Source: Acetobacteraceae bacterium (GTDB taxonomy: Bacteria; Pseudomonadota; Alphaproteobacteria; Acetobacterales; Acetobacteraceae). From it: 14,217 nucleotides of DNA. The number at the start of each line of letters is the position of its first letter. Positions within the stretch are counted from its first letter, which is position 1. A program made the position numbers and the translations under genes. This document shows positions 1 to 6,489 of this stretch, one piece after another. The stretch covers positions 1 through 14,217 of the forward strand of contig JAFAHH010000857.1 of assembly GCA_019237355.1 (NCBI GenBank). The letters are read 5' to 3'. The notes under the pieces are model-generated. The model was not told where the DNA came from and made no database searches. It saw only the letters and a program-made list of their open reading frames with translations.

Positions 1-44
1 ATAGCAGAATGTAAAAATCACGCTCGCACCGGACTCCCCATAAA

Positions 45-58
45 GCCGCTTTCGCGGC
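45..58 (-). terminator. Small GC hairpin, possible weak terminator
   Basis: Read on the minus strand this is a 5-bp GCCGC/GCGGC stem closed by a GAAA (GNRA-type) tetraloop and followed by TTTA. It lies just past the end of the TIR-remnant frame at 63, where minus-strand transcripts from the toxin-antitoxin pair would run out. The T-run is very short, so intrinsic termination would be weak. The placement is suggestive only. Confidence 0.25.
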
Positions 59-62
59 GACT

Positions 63-575
63 TCACCGAGCAGGAAAAACCGGAGATCGAGGCGGTTTAG
101 GTTTTGTGGTGCTGTTGCCCCAATGTTGTCTGCACCTCGTTAGCGGCCCGCACGTCAACACCGAGGGCTTGGTTTCGCCGGGTCCTTCCAGGACTCGGAC
201 AAGCTGCCTCCACCGCTCCGGCTCGGCGATCTCGTACACCTCCTCGCGCCGGATCCAGGGCAACAGGTCACTGCGCTTGATGGCCGGGTCAGCGAGGACG
301 GGGCTAACCTTCTTGCCGACCATCCGCGCATGCAACCACTCGCGCTTGATCCAGTCCGACACGAGCGCTCGGCGGGGGAGGATCAGGACGAAATGCGTGG
401 CGCGCTCGATCGCGCGCAATACCTTGTGAGAGGGTGGGTATAAAGGCCGCAGACGGCTCTGACGCTGCGGCGGGTATCGTTGGAGGCTAATCGCCCTGTA
501 CGGCGATCCTGGAGCTTTTCGGGTGTTGGGCTCACGCAAGACCAAGAAACACCGCCAAGGCGCGGTTGACCGCAA
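63..575 (-). pseudogene. TIR-domain protein remnant (truncated)
   Basis: This open frame of 170 codons carries the C-terminal half of a TIR domain at about residues 51-133 (positions 425-177). It resembles bacterial TIR proteins that begin with a TIR module followed by a signalling or effector region. The segment VSDWIKREW contains the position of the conserved TIR helix glutamate (E79), the catalytic residue in NAD-cleaving TIRs. The first half of the fold (first strand, first helix and BB-loop) is missing. The residues before about 50 are Arg/Pro-rich, look non-coding, and overlap the end of the mazF-like gene in another frame. The tail after about residue 135 also looks like out-of-frame sequence, and no downstream effector domain follows. 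I read it as a decayed defence-type gene, probably not functional. A very small functional TIR protein is less likely. Confidence 0.5.
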
Positions 576-855
576 TCATGGTTGCGTCGTCCAGGCGCCC
601 AATGACTGGGCCCAGCCTGCTGCGCGCCGGTGTTTGCGGCTTATCAACCATAATTTGCGAGCGCCTGGTCAGGCCGTTTTGCCCGCTCGGCTCGACCTCG
701 ATCCGTAGTAGCGGTGCCTCAACCAATGTGCTGGTGATCGGCAGCACGGCTGCGGCGCCGAGTCCGGCGAAGTGATCCGACTGAATGATCACGGCGGGGC
801 GCGGTTTGCCTTGATCGCCGTGCAAGGCAACCGTCACAAGATCGCCGCGCTTCAC
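532..855 (-). CDS. mazF: MazF/PemK-like toxin endoribonuclease
   Basis: This 107-residue protein has the size and sequence signature of the MazF/PemK toxins, which cleave RNA and are held inactive by a co-expressed antitoxin. It begins MKRGDLV, as typical family members do, then has GKPRPAVIIQSD (residues 16-27), followed by a strand ending LPITSTL and the C-terminal pattern IGRLDD...VNRALAVFLGL. By family knowledge, the arginine of the RPAV motif (R19) and the Thr of PITS (T41) correspond to the active-site Arg/Thr pair of MazF enzymes; both are present. The start codon is GTG and overlaps the TGA stop of the antitoxin gene by four bases (GTGA), which implies translational coupling. No frameshift or truncation is visible, so the toxin looks intact. 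The target sequence of the nuclease cannot be read from the protein. Confidence 0.85.
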   Translation of the reverse strand: MKRGDLVTVALHGDQGKPRPAVIIQSDHFAGLGAAAVLPITSTLVEAPLLRIEVEPSGQNGLTRRSQIMVDKPQTPARSRLGPVIGRLDDATMIAVNRALAVFLGLA

Positions 856-1079
856 GCCGTCCAGCCGGTCTTATCGGATGCTTCGAACCATGCTTCGTCT
901 TCGGCTTGCCCGGGCGCATTTCGGATCAGCCGGGATTGCCGCGCGCATTCATCGGCGAAGCCTGGCGCTCGCGTATCGGGCACCCAGATTTGTATCGGGC
1001 GGAGTCCCGCTGCCCGTAGCTTATCGCGTCGGCGCTGGGTGCGCTCAGCGCCTGTTCCCGTGTTGGCCATGCGTGACAT
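852..1079 (-). CDS. mazE: MazE-like antitoxin (DUF3018 type)
   Basis: This 75-residue protein lies directly upstream of the MazF-like toxin and overlaps it by four bases. It contains RDKLRAAGLRPIQIWVPDTR (about residues 18-37), the hallmark of the antitoxin family annotated as DUF3018/MazE-like. That segment probably forms the ribbon-helix-type DNA-binding N-terminal part. The later segment, rich in Asp/Glu/Ala and Trp and ending DKTGWTA, is the expected toxin-wrapping tail. The ATG at 1079 is preferred over the one at 1070 because a GAAGGTG ribosome-binding sequence sits about six bases before it. Such antitoxins usually repress their own operon. No clear operator palindrome is visible just upstream, so regulation is not shown by the sequence. 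Confidence 0.8.
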   Translation of the reverse strand: MSRMANTGTGAERTQRRRDKLRAAGLRPIQIWVPDTRAPGFADECARQSRLIRNAPGQAEDEAWFEASDKTGWTA

Positions 1080-1286
1080 GTAACACCTTCAGCGTGCGCT
1101 TTCAACGGCGATGGCATCTTGAGTCGCAGACCAGGATTTCGGTGGCAGCCTTGCCACGAACGGCCCCATTTGTGGCCAAAACCTCGGAAAGGGCCTTCGT
1201 CGTGATTGACCCGCGATGGCTCCTCCCTAAAACGGGCGGCGCGACCCTGGATAGGTGCAAGCTACCAAGGAAGGCCGTGCCTTAGG

Positions 1287-1436
1287 TTAGAGAAACATCC
1301 TGAAGGAAGACCCATTTCCATCCTTGTCACGTATCAGAAACTCGTTCCCCTTCTCGATCTCCGTAAGGATGCCATCATAGAGCTTGATCGCGTTCTTGAA
1401 TACTTCGGCATACTTCAGTTCAGTCAATACACGCAT
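1287..1436 (-). CDS. Possible small ORF, 49 residues, unknown function
   Basis: This reading frame starts MRVLTELKYAEVF and ends NGSSFRMFL before TAA. Its composition is far more protein-like than its surroundings: it alternates hydrophobic and charged residues, with a likely N-terminal helix (LKYAEVFKNAIKLYDGIL) and a C-terminal strand region (GNEFLIRDKDGN). The frame is closed upstream at 1470-1472. It overlaps the end of the decayed frame at 1424-1822 by 13 bases in another phase, so it could be either an independent short gene or the frameshifted C-terminus of that frame. The DNA here is less GC-rich than the neighbouring genes. I do not recognise the family. No strong ribosome-binding site is visible. 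Confidence 0.35.
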   Translation of the reverse strand: MRVLTELKYAEVFKNAIKLYDGILTEIEKGNEFLIRDKDGNGSSFRMFL

Positions 1437-1822
1437 CGGGCGCGTGTGAGATCGAACTGCACTCGGGTCTTACTCCAGGCAGGGTTCTTCCGCAGCGAGC
1501 CCTTCGAAGGAGCTTGGCAGCCAGGCCGCCCCCAAGACGGCGGGGATATCAATTTGGCACTGGTGATGTAGAGCCAAGTGGTCGCGCTCTCGATGCTCGC
1601 CTCGAAATCCTGGAGCTCGCATTGCTCAATCGCAATCGCCAGCTTGCTAAGGATGGCAGGGTGAGCTCCAACGGAATCACGAAAATATCCGTTCACGCAG
1701 CGATTCGGGAGCCAATATTGATACCGCTTGGTGGTTAGTGGCCTTATGTCGCCGCTGCCGATGTCCTTGAGGTCGCGCCAGGAGTTTCTGTCCGCTGAGC
1801 GACTTGCTCCTTGGACAGTCAC
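1424..1822 (-). pseudogene. Decayed reading frame of unknown family
   Basis: This 132-codon frame has a plausible coding core at about residues 25-92, including LTTKRYQYWLPNRCVNGYF, a helical stretch around SKLAIAIEQCELQDFEASIE, and TTWLYITSAKLI. After that core the sequence turns Pro/Ser/Arg-rich and stops resembling protein. Over positions about 1565-1495 a different minus-strand frame reads more naturally (IPAVLGAAWLPSSFEGLAAE, then stop). Together with the short frame at 1287-1436 this looks like one or two genes broken by small indels. It sits between the toxin-antitoxin pair and the glycosyltransferase, so the stretch is best described as an accessory scar. I do not recognise a family. 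Confidence 0.3.
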
Positions 1823-1874
1823 GCTCTGAAAGCGCAGATTTGCGGGGCCGTGAACAGAAGTACATTCGCGAAAA

Positions 1875-3950
1875 ATGCAAGTGAAGGCGTTGCCGTTGGT
1901 GCCCGGGCGCTACGTCGCGCGGCTTCCGGCCGCAATGCAGGGCCGCTGGTACCTTGCGCTCGTAAGGTTGCCCATTCGGCCGGCGTCGCCAGTCCTGCGC
2001 CTGCGGTTCATGCTGGACGATGAAGCCGCGTTCAGCGATGAAGTCTTCTTCTTCCCGCTTCCGTTCCAAGCAAAGTTGGGCCGGCATTGGGCCACGGCAT
2101 ATCGGCCTGCCGAAGCCAGCAGTATTTATCTTGACCTTTTCGGAATAACCGAGCCGCCGCCTAGCCTGGTAATCCACCTGATTACTCTCTGGCGCCCAGT
2201 CGCCGGGTTTCTCCTGGCAACCGGGAGATCGCGCCTGCTGCTTGCGGCGCTGAGGGGGGCGGGGCCCCGCCGTCTAGGTATGATCCAGCGGGTGCGGAGC
2301 GCCTTTTCATTGCTGGCCACCTCCACCCGGCCACCGATCTCGTATCTACAATGGATAGCGCTGTTCGATACGTGGTCGTCCGCCCGTGGCGACGCCCTGC
2401 TCGCTTCGCCCCGGCGGCGGCTCTGGCCGGACATAACCGTGCTTCTCTTCGAAACCGGCGCCGATGCCCCTCTTCAGGCCTCGATCGCGTCCTTAAAGGC
2501 ACAGATCGCTCCCGCGCCGTATCGCGTGATCGATCACCCGGCCGCCCTCGGCAACGCCGCCGCCGAGACCGGCACGGAGTACGTGGCGCTGCTGCAAGCG
2601 GGCGAGGTGCTTGCCCGGCATGCGCTAGCGCTGTTAGCGGACCAAGTCGCGGCTGCGGAAAGACCGCAGGCCGTGTATGCCGACGAAGACAGGGTTTCCC
2701 CTGTAGGCGAGCGGCATTCACCCTTGTTCAAGCCGGAGCCAAACCATCTCCTCATGCTGTCCGGTACATTGGTGCGGGGCATCTGGCTCATCCGCCGGGA
2801 GGTGCTGCTCCGGTATCCGGAAGCGGCGGCAGACTGGGCAGAAACTCTCCGGCTGGATCTGTGGCTTCGCCTCTACCAGGATCAGGCAGCCGTGCACTCA
2901 CGGCGAATACCTTATGTGCTCACGCATCGCCGTGACGACGCTGAGGCCGCGCCACCCGAAGCGCTGGCGGCGGTCGTGCGGCGCCATATTGCTCGGTCGG
3001 GCTTCGGGATGCAGGTCGCGCCGAGCTACCCGCTCGAGTTGCGGGTTTCGGCTCCCCTCGGCGCGTCGATGAAGGTCGGCATTATCGTGCCGACCGCCTG
3101 CAGGTCGCCACAAACCCTAAAATGCCTTTCGGCGGTGCTGGCAAGCACCGCCTCAGTTGAGTTCGAGCTGCTGCTGGTAATTTCTCAAACGGCGCCGCTG
3201 GAAAAGAGCCAGCAAGCGATCATCGAGCAGATCTGCCGGGATCACCGGGCGCGCTATGTCATTTCTGCGACGGAACACTTCAATTATGCCCAGGCCAACA
3301 ACTTCGGAGCCCAGCAGATGAAGAGCGAACTCATTTGCCTTCTCAATGACGACGTGGCCCCGCTCTCGGAGGAGTGGCTGTCGGTCATGGTCGGGCATCT
3401 TTCCGATCCACGTGTGGGCGTTGTCGGCGCCAAACTGATTTACCCGAACGAGACAGTACAGCACGGCGGAATTTTAATGGGGCTAGCCGGCATGTGCGAG
3501 CACATGAACCGCTTTCTTCCCCGCTATGCGCCGGGCTACACATGGCGGGGGATGCTCGACCAGGAGCTTTGCGCAGTAACCGGTGCCTGTTTGCTGGTGC
3601 GCCGCGACATCTATGCCAAGCTGGGCGGGCTGGACGAGAGCTATGCCAGTTCCTTCAATGACGTGGACTTCTGCCTGCGAGCGCGGGAGGCAGGCTGGGC
3701 GGTTGTGTTCGCCGCGCGAGCCGAGCTGCTGCACTACGAGTCGCTCACCTTCGGCTCGCATTATTCCGGTGAGCGCGCGCCGCTCGAAATGCTGGAGGCT
3801 CGCCGCATGCGCCGGCGCTGGGCTGGTGTTTATGCGGCCGACCCGTTTCACAACCCCAACCTTTCCCTACAAAGGGGCAATGAGTGGGCCGTTGCTATTC
3901 CCCCCCGCGTAGATTTTGCAGCTCCAAAGATGAACGCCATCAAGCGCTGA
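1875..3950 (+). CDS. Two-domain GT2 glycosyltransferase
   Basis: This 691-residue protein, probably cytoplasmic or membrane-associated, would transfer sugars from a nucleotide-sugar donor to a growing cell-surface glycan. Residues 1-130 form a strand-rich N-terminal module of unknown role. Residues about 185-310 resemble a GT2 fold and contain VYADEDRV (D270 region) and FKPEPN, as in tandem GT2 proteins. However, the usual acidic metal-binding motif in this copy is replaced by LLQAGEVL (241-246), so it may be inactive. Residues 399-640 form a complete GT2 domain: MKVGIIVPT at its start, the donor/metal motif LLNDDVAP (D492, D493), then TGACLLVRRDIYAKLGGLDE and the acceptor-side motif FNDVDFCLRAREAGW (D596, D598), and finally HYESLTFG. 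The closest functional label is rhamnosyltransferase-like, but the sugar cannot be inferred. The ATG at 1875 is the first usable start; its ribosome-binding site is weak. A 127-bp gap separates the gene from cysS. Confidence 0.85.
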   Translation: MQVKALPLVPGRYVARLPAAMQGRWYLALVRLPIRPASPVLRLRFMLDDEAAFSDEVFFFPLPFQAKLGRHWATAYRPAEASSIYLDLFGITEPPPSLVIHLITLWRPVAGFLLATGRSRLLLAALRGAGPRRLGMIQRVRSAFSLLATSTRPPISYLQWIALFDTWSSARGDALLASPRRRLWPDITVLLFETGADAPLQASIASLKAQIAPAPYRVIDHPAALGNAAAETGTEYVALLQAGEVLARHALALLADQVAAAERPQAVYADEDRVSPVGERHSPLFKPEPNHLLMLSGTLVRGIWLIRREVLLRYPEAAADWAETLRLDLWLRLYQDQAAVHSRRIPYVLTHRRDDAEAAPPEALAAVVRRHIARSGFGMQVAPSYPLELRVSAPLGASMKVGIIVPTACRSPQTLKCLSAVLASTASVEFELLLVISQTAPLEKSQQAIIEQICRDHRARYVISATEHFNYAQANNFGAQQMKSELICLLNDDVAPLSEEWLSVMVGHLSDPRVGVVGAKLIYPNETVQHGGILMGLAGMCEHMNRFLPRYAPGYTWRGMLDQELCAVTGACLLVRRDIYAKLGGLDESYASSFNDVDFCLRAREAGWAVVFAARAELLHYESLTFGSHYSGERAPLEMLEARRMRRRWAGVYAADPFHNPNLSLQRGNEWAVAIPPRVDFAAPKMNAIKR

Positions 3951-4077
3951 CGATTCGCCTCAAGCATCGTGCCCCAAAGGGCCAATCTTGAACAAAGCGC
4001 TTGATAGGCGGTATCTGGACGGCAATTACGTTTTGCCCTGGCGTGATCGAAGTGGGCGCCTCCCGCGAGACCCTGAT

Positions 4078-5421
4078 ATGCCCGAGCTTTTCCTCCACAA
4101 CACCCTGAGCCGCCGCAAAGAGCGGTTCGTGCCAATCGACCCGGCCAATGTGCGGGTGTATGCTTGCGGCCCGACCGTCTATGACCTCGCGCATATCGGC
4201 AATGCGCGTGCCGCCGTCGTATTTGATCTGCTGGCGCGCCTATTGCGACACCTCTATCCGCATGTCACTTACGTCCGAAACATAACCGATGTGGAAGACA
4301 GGATAAACGAGCGGGCGCGGGAAATCGGGGAGTCGATCGCCTCCATCACCACGCGCACGACCGCGGATTACCATGCGGACATGGCGGCGCTGGGTTGCCT
4401 GCCGCCGGATGTCGAGCCAAGGGCGACGGCGCACATCCCCGAGATGATAGACCTGATCCAGCGGCTGATCGCACGCGGCCACGCCTATGCGGCCGATCAC
4501 CATGTGCTTTTCGCGGTGAAAAGCTTTCCCGCTTACGGCCGGCTTTCTGGATTCAGCGCCGACGAGTTGTTGGCCGGCGCCCGGGTGGATGTCGCTCCGT
4601 ATAAGCGCGATCCAGGTGATTTCGTGCTCTGGAAGCCATCAACCCCGGATTTACCCGGCTGGGAGAGCCCCTGGGGCAGAGGGCGCCCGGGATGGCACAT
4701 CGAATGCAGTGCAATGTCCTGGCGCTACTTAGGGGAAACATTCGATATCCACGGGGGCGGGCGGGACTTGCTGTTCCCGCATCATGAGAACGAGGTGGCT
4801 CAAAGCCTGTGCGCTCTGCCTGGCAGCGACTTTGCCCGCTATTGGCTGCACAATGGAATGCTGCTGGTTAATGGCGAGAAGATGTCGAAGAGTCTCGGCA
4901 ATTTCCGCACCGCGCGGGAGGTTCTGGCCGAGGCGCCCGGCGAGGCGATCCGCTTGCTCTTGTTGCGGGCGAATTACCGCGCTGAGCTGGATTTTACCTC
5001 CGCTGCACTCGCCGAAACCCGGCGCGAGATGGACCGCTTTTACCGGGCGCTCGAGCGCACGCCCGCCGCGGCTGCCTCCGAGCCGCCGGCCGAGTTCCTG
5101 GAAGCGCTGTGCGACGATATGAACACCCCGCTCGCGATCGCGGTTCTGCACCGGCTGGCGGATGAGGCGCTGGCCGGGGATCGGGACGCTGCAGCCGGGT
5201 TGCGGGCGGCTGGTAATCTGATCGGCTTGTTGCAAGCCGAACCTGATGCTTGGTTTCACACGGGAGTCGAAGCGGCCGCGATCGAGGCCGCCATTGCCGA
5301 GCGGGCTGCCGCACGTAAGAGCCGCGACTTCGCTCGCGCGGATGGGATCCGGGGGGAACTGGCAGCCAAAGGGGTGGTGTTGGAGGATGGTCCCCAGGGC
5401 ACGACTTGGCGGCGGGCATAA
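4078..5421 (+). CDS. cysS: Cysteinyl-tRNA synthetase
   Basis: This protein activates cysteine with ATP and charges tRNA-Cys in the cytoplasm; it is a class I synthetase and essential. All landmarks are present: the Cys/HIGH region YACGPTVYDLAHIGN (C30, H39-N42), the second zinc-ligand region HIECSAMSW (C210), LLFPHHENE (H235 and E239 as the remaining zinc ligands), and KMSKSLGN (268-275). The C-terminal helical part (EFLEALCDDMNTPLAIAVLH and the RKSRDFARADGIR motif) is also complete. At 447 residues it is close to the usual 460 or so. The frame stays open upstream to a TTG at 3988, but homologues begin at the MPELFLHNTLSRRKE segment, so the ATG at 4078 is chosen. The stop codon is followed immediately by the start of the trmJ-like gene, implying co-transcription and coupled translation. 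Confidence 0.96.
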   Translation: MPELFLHNTLSRRKERFVPIDPANVRVYACGPTVYDLAHIGNARAAVVFDLLARLLRHLYPHVTYVRNITDVEDRINERAREIGESIASITTRTTADYHADMAALGCLPPDVEPRATAHIPEMIDLIQRLIARGHAYAADHHVLFAVKSFPAYGRLSGFSADELLAGARVDVAPYKRDPGDFVLWKPSTPDLPGWESPWGRGRPGWHIECSAMSWRYLGETFDIHGGGRDLLFPHHENEVAQSLCALPGSDFARYWLHNGMLLVNGEKMSKSLGNFRTAREVLAEAPGEAIRLLLLRANYRAELDFTSAALAETRREMDRFYRALERTPAAAASEPPAEFLEALCDDMNTPLAIAVLHRLADEALAGDRDAAAGLRAAGNLIGLLQAEPDAWFHTGVEAAAIEAAIAERAAARKSRDFARADGIRGELAAKGVVLEDGPQGTTWRRA

Positions 5422-6213
5422 ATGACCGGCCGGGATGGCGGCGCCGATTTAGCGCCCACGGGTAACAGCCCGGTGGTAATCCTGGTTCGCCCGCAACTTG
5501 CCGACAATATCGGAGCGGCCGCCCGGGCCATGGGCAATGGCGGGCTGTTTCATTTGCGCCTCGTCGCCCCCCGAGATGGCTGGCCGCAGGAGAAGGCGTG
5601 GCGCAATTCCTCGGGCGCCGACCGTATTCTGGATGCGGCGACTGTTCATGCGTCGGTCGCTGCGGCGGTTGCCGATCTACACCATGTCTTTGCGACCTGC
5701 CCGCGTCCGCGCCATATCATCAAGCCGGTGCTGACGGCGCGCGGCGTCGCCGCGGAGTTGCGGCTGAGCTGTGCGCGCGGTTTGCGGGTTGGGGTGCTTT
5801 TCGGCCCCGAGCGCGCCGGGCTCGATAATGACGATATGGCGCAGGCCGACGCCCTGGTTCGGTACCCTCTTAACCCTGGCTTCATGTCGCTGAATTTGGC
5901 GCAGGCCGTGATGGTATTGGCTTATGAGTGGTGGACCGCTGTCGACCAGACCGTGCCGCGCGTGCTCATGACGAACGAAACGCGGCTGGCAACGAAGGGC
6001 GAACTCGATAATTTTCTTGCGCATCTTACAAATGAGCTCGATGCTTGTGGTTTCCTTAGTAACTTGCCGAAGCGTCCCGGCATGGTGCGCAACATCCGGC
6101 ACTTTTTCACGCGCGGGGAGGTGACGACGCAGGAGCTCCGGACATTGCACGGGATTGTCACGGAACTCACCCGAGGACGCCGGCAACTAGGGCGCATTGA
6201 GGCGAGCGAGTGA
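5422..6213 (+). CDS. trmJ: TrmJ-like tRNA 2'-O-methyltransferase (SPOUT)
   Basis: This 263-residue SpoU/TrmH-family protein would use S-adenosylmethionine to methylate a ribose 2'-OH; in TrmJ the target is nucleotide 32 of the tRNA anticodon loop. The three family motifs are present: motif 1 around PQLADNIGAAARAMGNGG, motif 2 in GVLFGPERAGLDNDD, and motif 3 in YPLNPGFMSLNLAQAVMVLA, which forms part of the trefoil-knot cofactor site. The C-terminal extension (GELDNFLAHLTNELDACGF, then RNIRHFFTRGEVTTQELRTL) matches the TrmJ-specific tail rather than TrmH or RlmB. The ATG directly follows the TAA of cysS with no spacer, so translation probably depends on ribosomes finishing cysS. The exact target nucleotide is inferred from family membership. 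Confidence 0.87.
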   Translation: MTGRDGGADLAPTGNSPVVILVRPQLADNIGAAARAMGNGGLFHLRLVAPRDGWPQEKAWRNSSGADRILDAATVHASVAAAVADLHHVFATCPRPRHIIKPVLTARGVAAELRLSCARGLRVGVLFGPERAGLDNDDMAQADALVRYPLNPGFMSLNLAQAVMVLAYEWWTAVDQTVPRVLMTNETRLATKGELDNFLAHLTNELDACGFLSNLPKRPGMVRNIRHFFTRGEVTTQELRTLHGIVTELTRGRRQLGRIEASE

Positions 6214-6251
6214 TGCAGAACATGGCCAGGTTTGGCGGTGTTCGCTAAAAG

Positions 6252-6287
6252 TCAGCTTCCATCCAAGCTGAACGAATGCAGATTCGT
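6252..6287 (+). terminator. Two adjacent hairpins after trmJ, possible terminator
   Basis: Two perfect stem-loops lie back to back about 40 bases after the trmJ stop: TCAGCTT/AAGCTGA (6252-6258 with 6265-6271, six-base loop) and ACGAAT/ATTCGT (6272-6277 with 6282-6287, four-base loop). No T-run follows, so this is not a standard intrinsic terminator. It may protect the 3' end or help Rho-dependent termination. A third small palindrome, ATCGCT-CA-AGCGAT, lies at 6346-6359. Confidence 0.3.
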
Positions 6288-6394
6288 CGGCATGCTATTA
6301 GACCTTCCTCGCGCCGCAAACCCGGCATACAAAAAGGTGCGATTGATCGCTCAAGCGATAGCGCCGGCTTAGATTAGTACTTAGAAATTCCTTC

Positions 6395-6423
6395 GAATCC
6401 GCGCTCGGATTTACAAATCCGAG
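6395..6423 (+). promoter_or_regulatory. Overlapping inverted repeats before the GT39 gene
   Basis: A perfect 9-bp inverted repeat (CTCGGATTT at 6404-6412, two-base centre, AAATCCGAG at 6415-6423) ends directly before an ATG at 6424. A further AATCCG copy at 6396-6401 can pair with CGGATT at 6406-6411 instead, so the middle strand can pair with either flank but not both. The site could be a dyad operator in DNA, or two mutually exclusive RNA hairpins 67 bases before the preferred start at 6490. Which of these applies cannot be decided here. Confidence 0.4.
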
Positions 6424-6489
6424 ATGACGACCTATGCAGCTCTGACAACGAGCCTTTCCATAGGGTTTCACTTTCCGAGAGGACTCCGA

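Noticed and set aside
878..1285. Plus-strand frame of 135 codons opposite the antitoxin
   Set aside because: It runs antisense to the mazE-like gene with a low-information translation and no family features.
1080..1286. Minus-strand phase reading like TKALSEVLATNGAV before a stop at about 1106
   Set aside because: It has a protein-like look over about 35 codons but no start codon, no ribosome-binding site and no recognised family. It could be chance or a very short gene remnant.
3988..4077. Upstream TTG start extending cysS by 30 residues
   Set aside because: The extension has no resemblance to cysteinyl-tRNA synthetases. The family begins at the LFLHNTLSRRKE segment, which follows the ATG at 4078.
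6424..6489. Upstream ATG extending the GT39 protein by 22 residues
   Set aside because: The codon abuts an inverted repeat and lacks a ribosome-binding site, whereas the ATG at 6490 has GAGAGGA at good spacing. It is not fully excluded.
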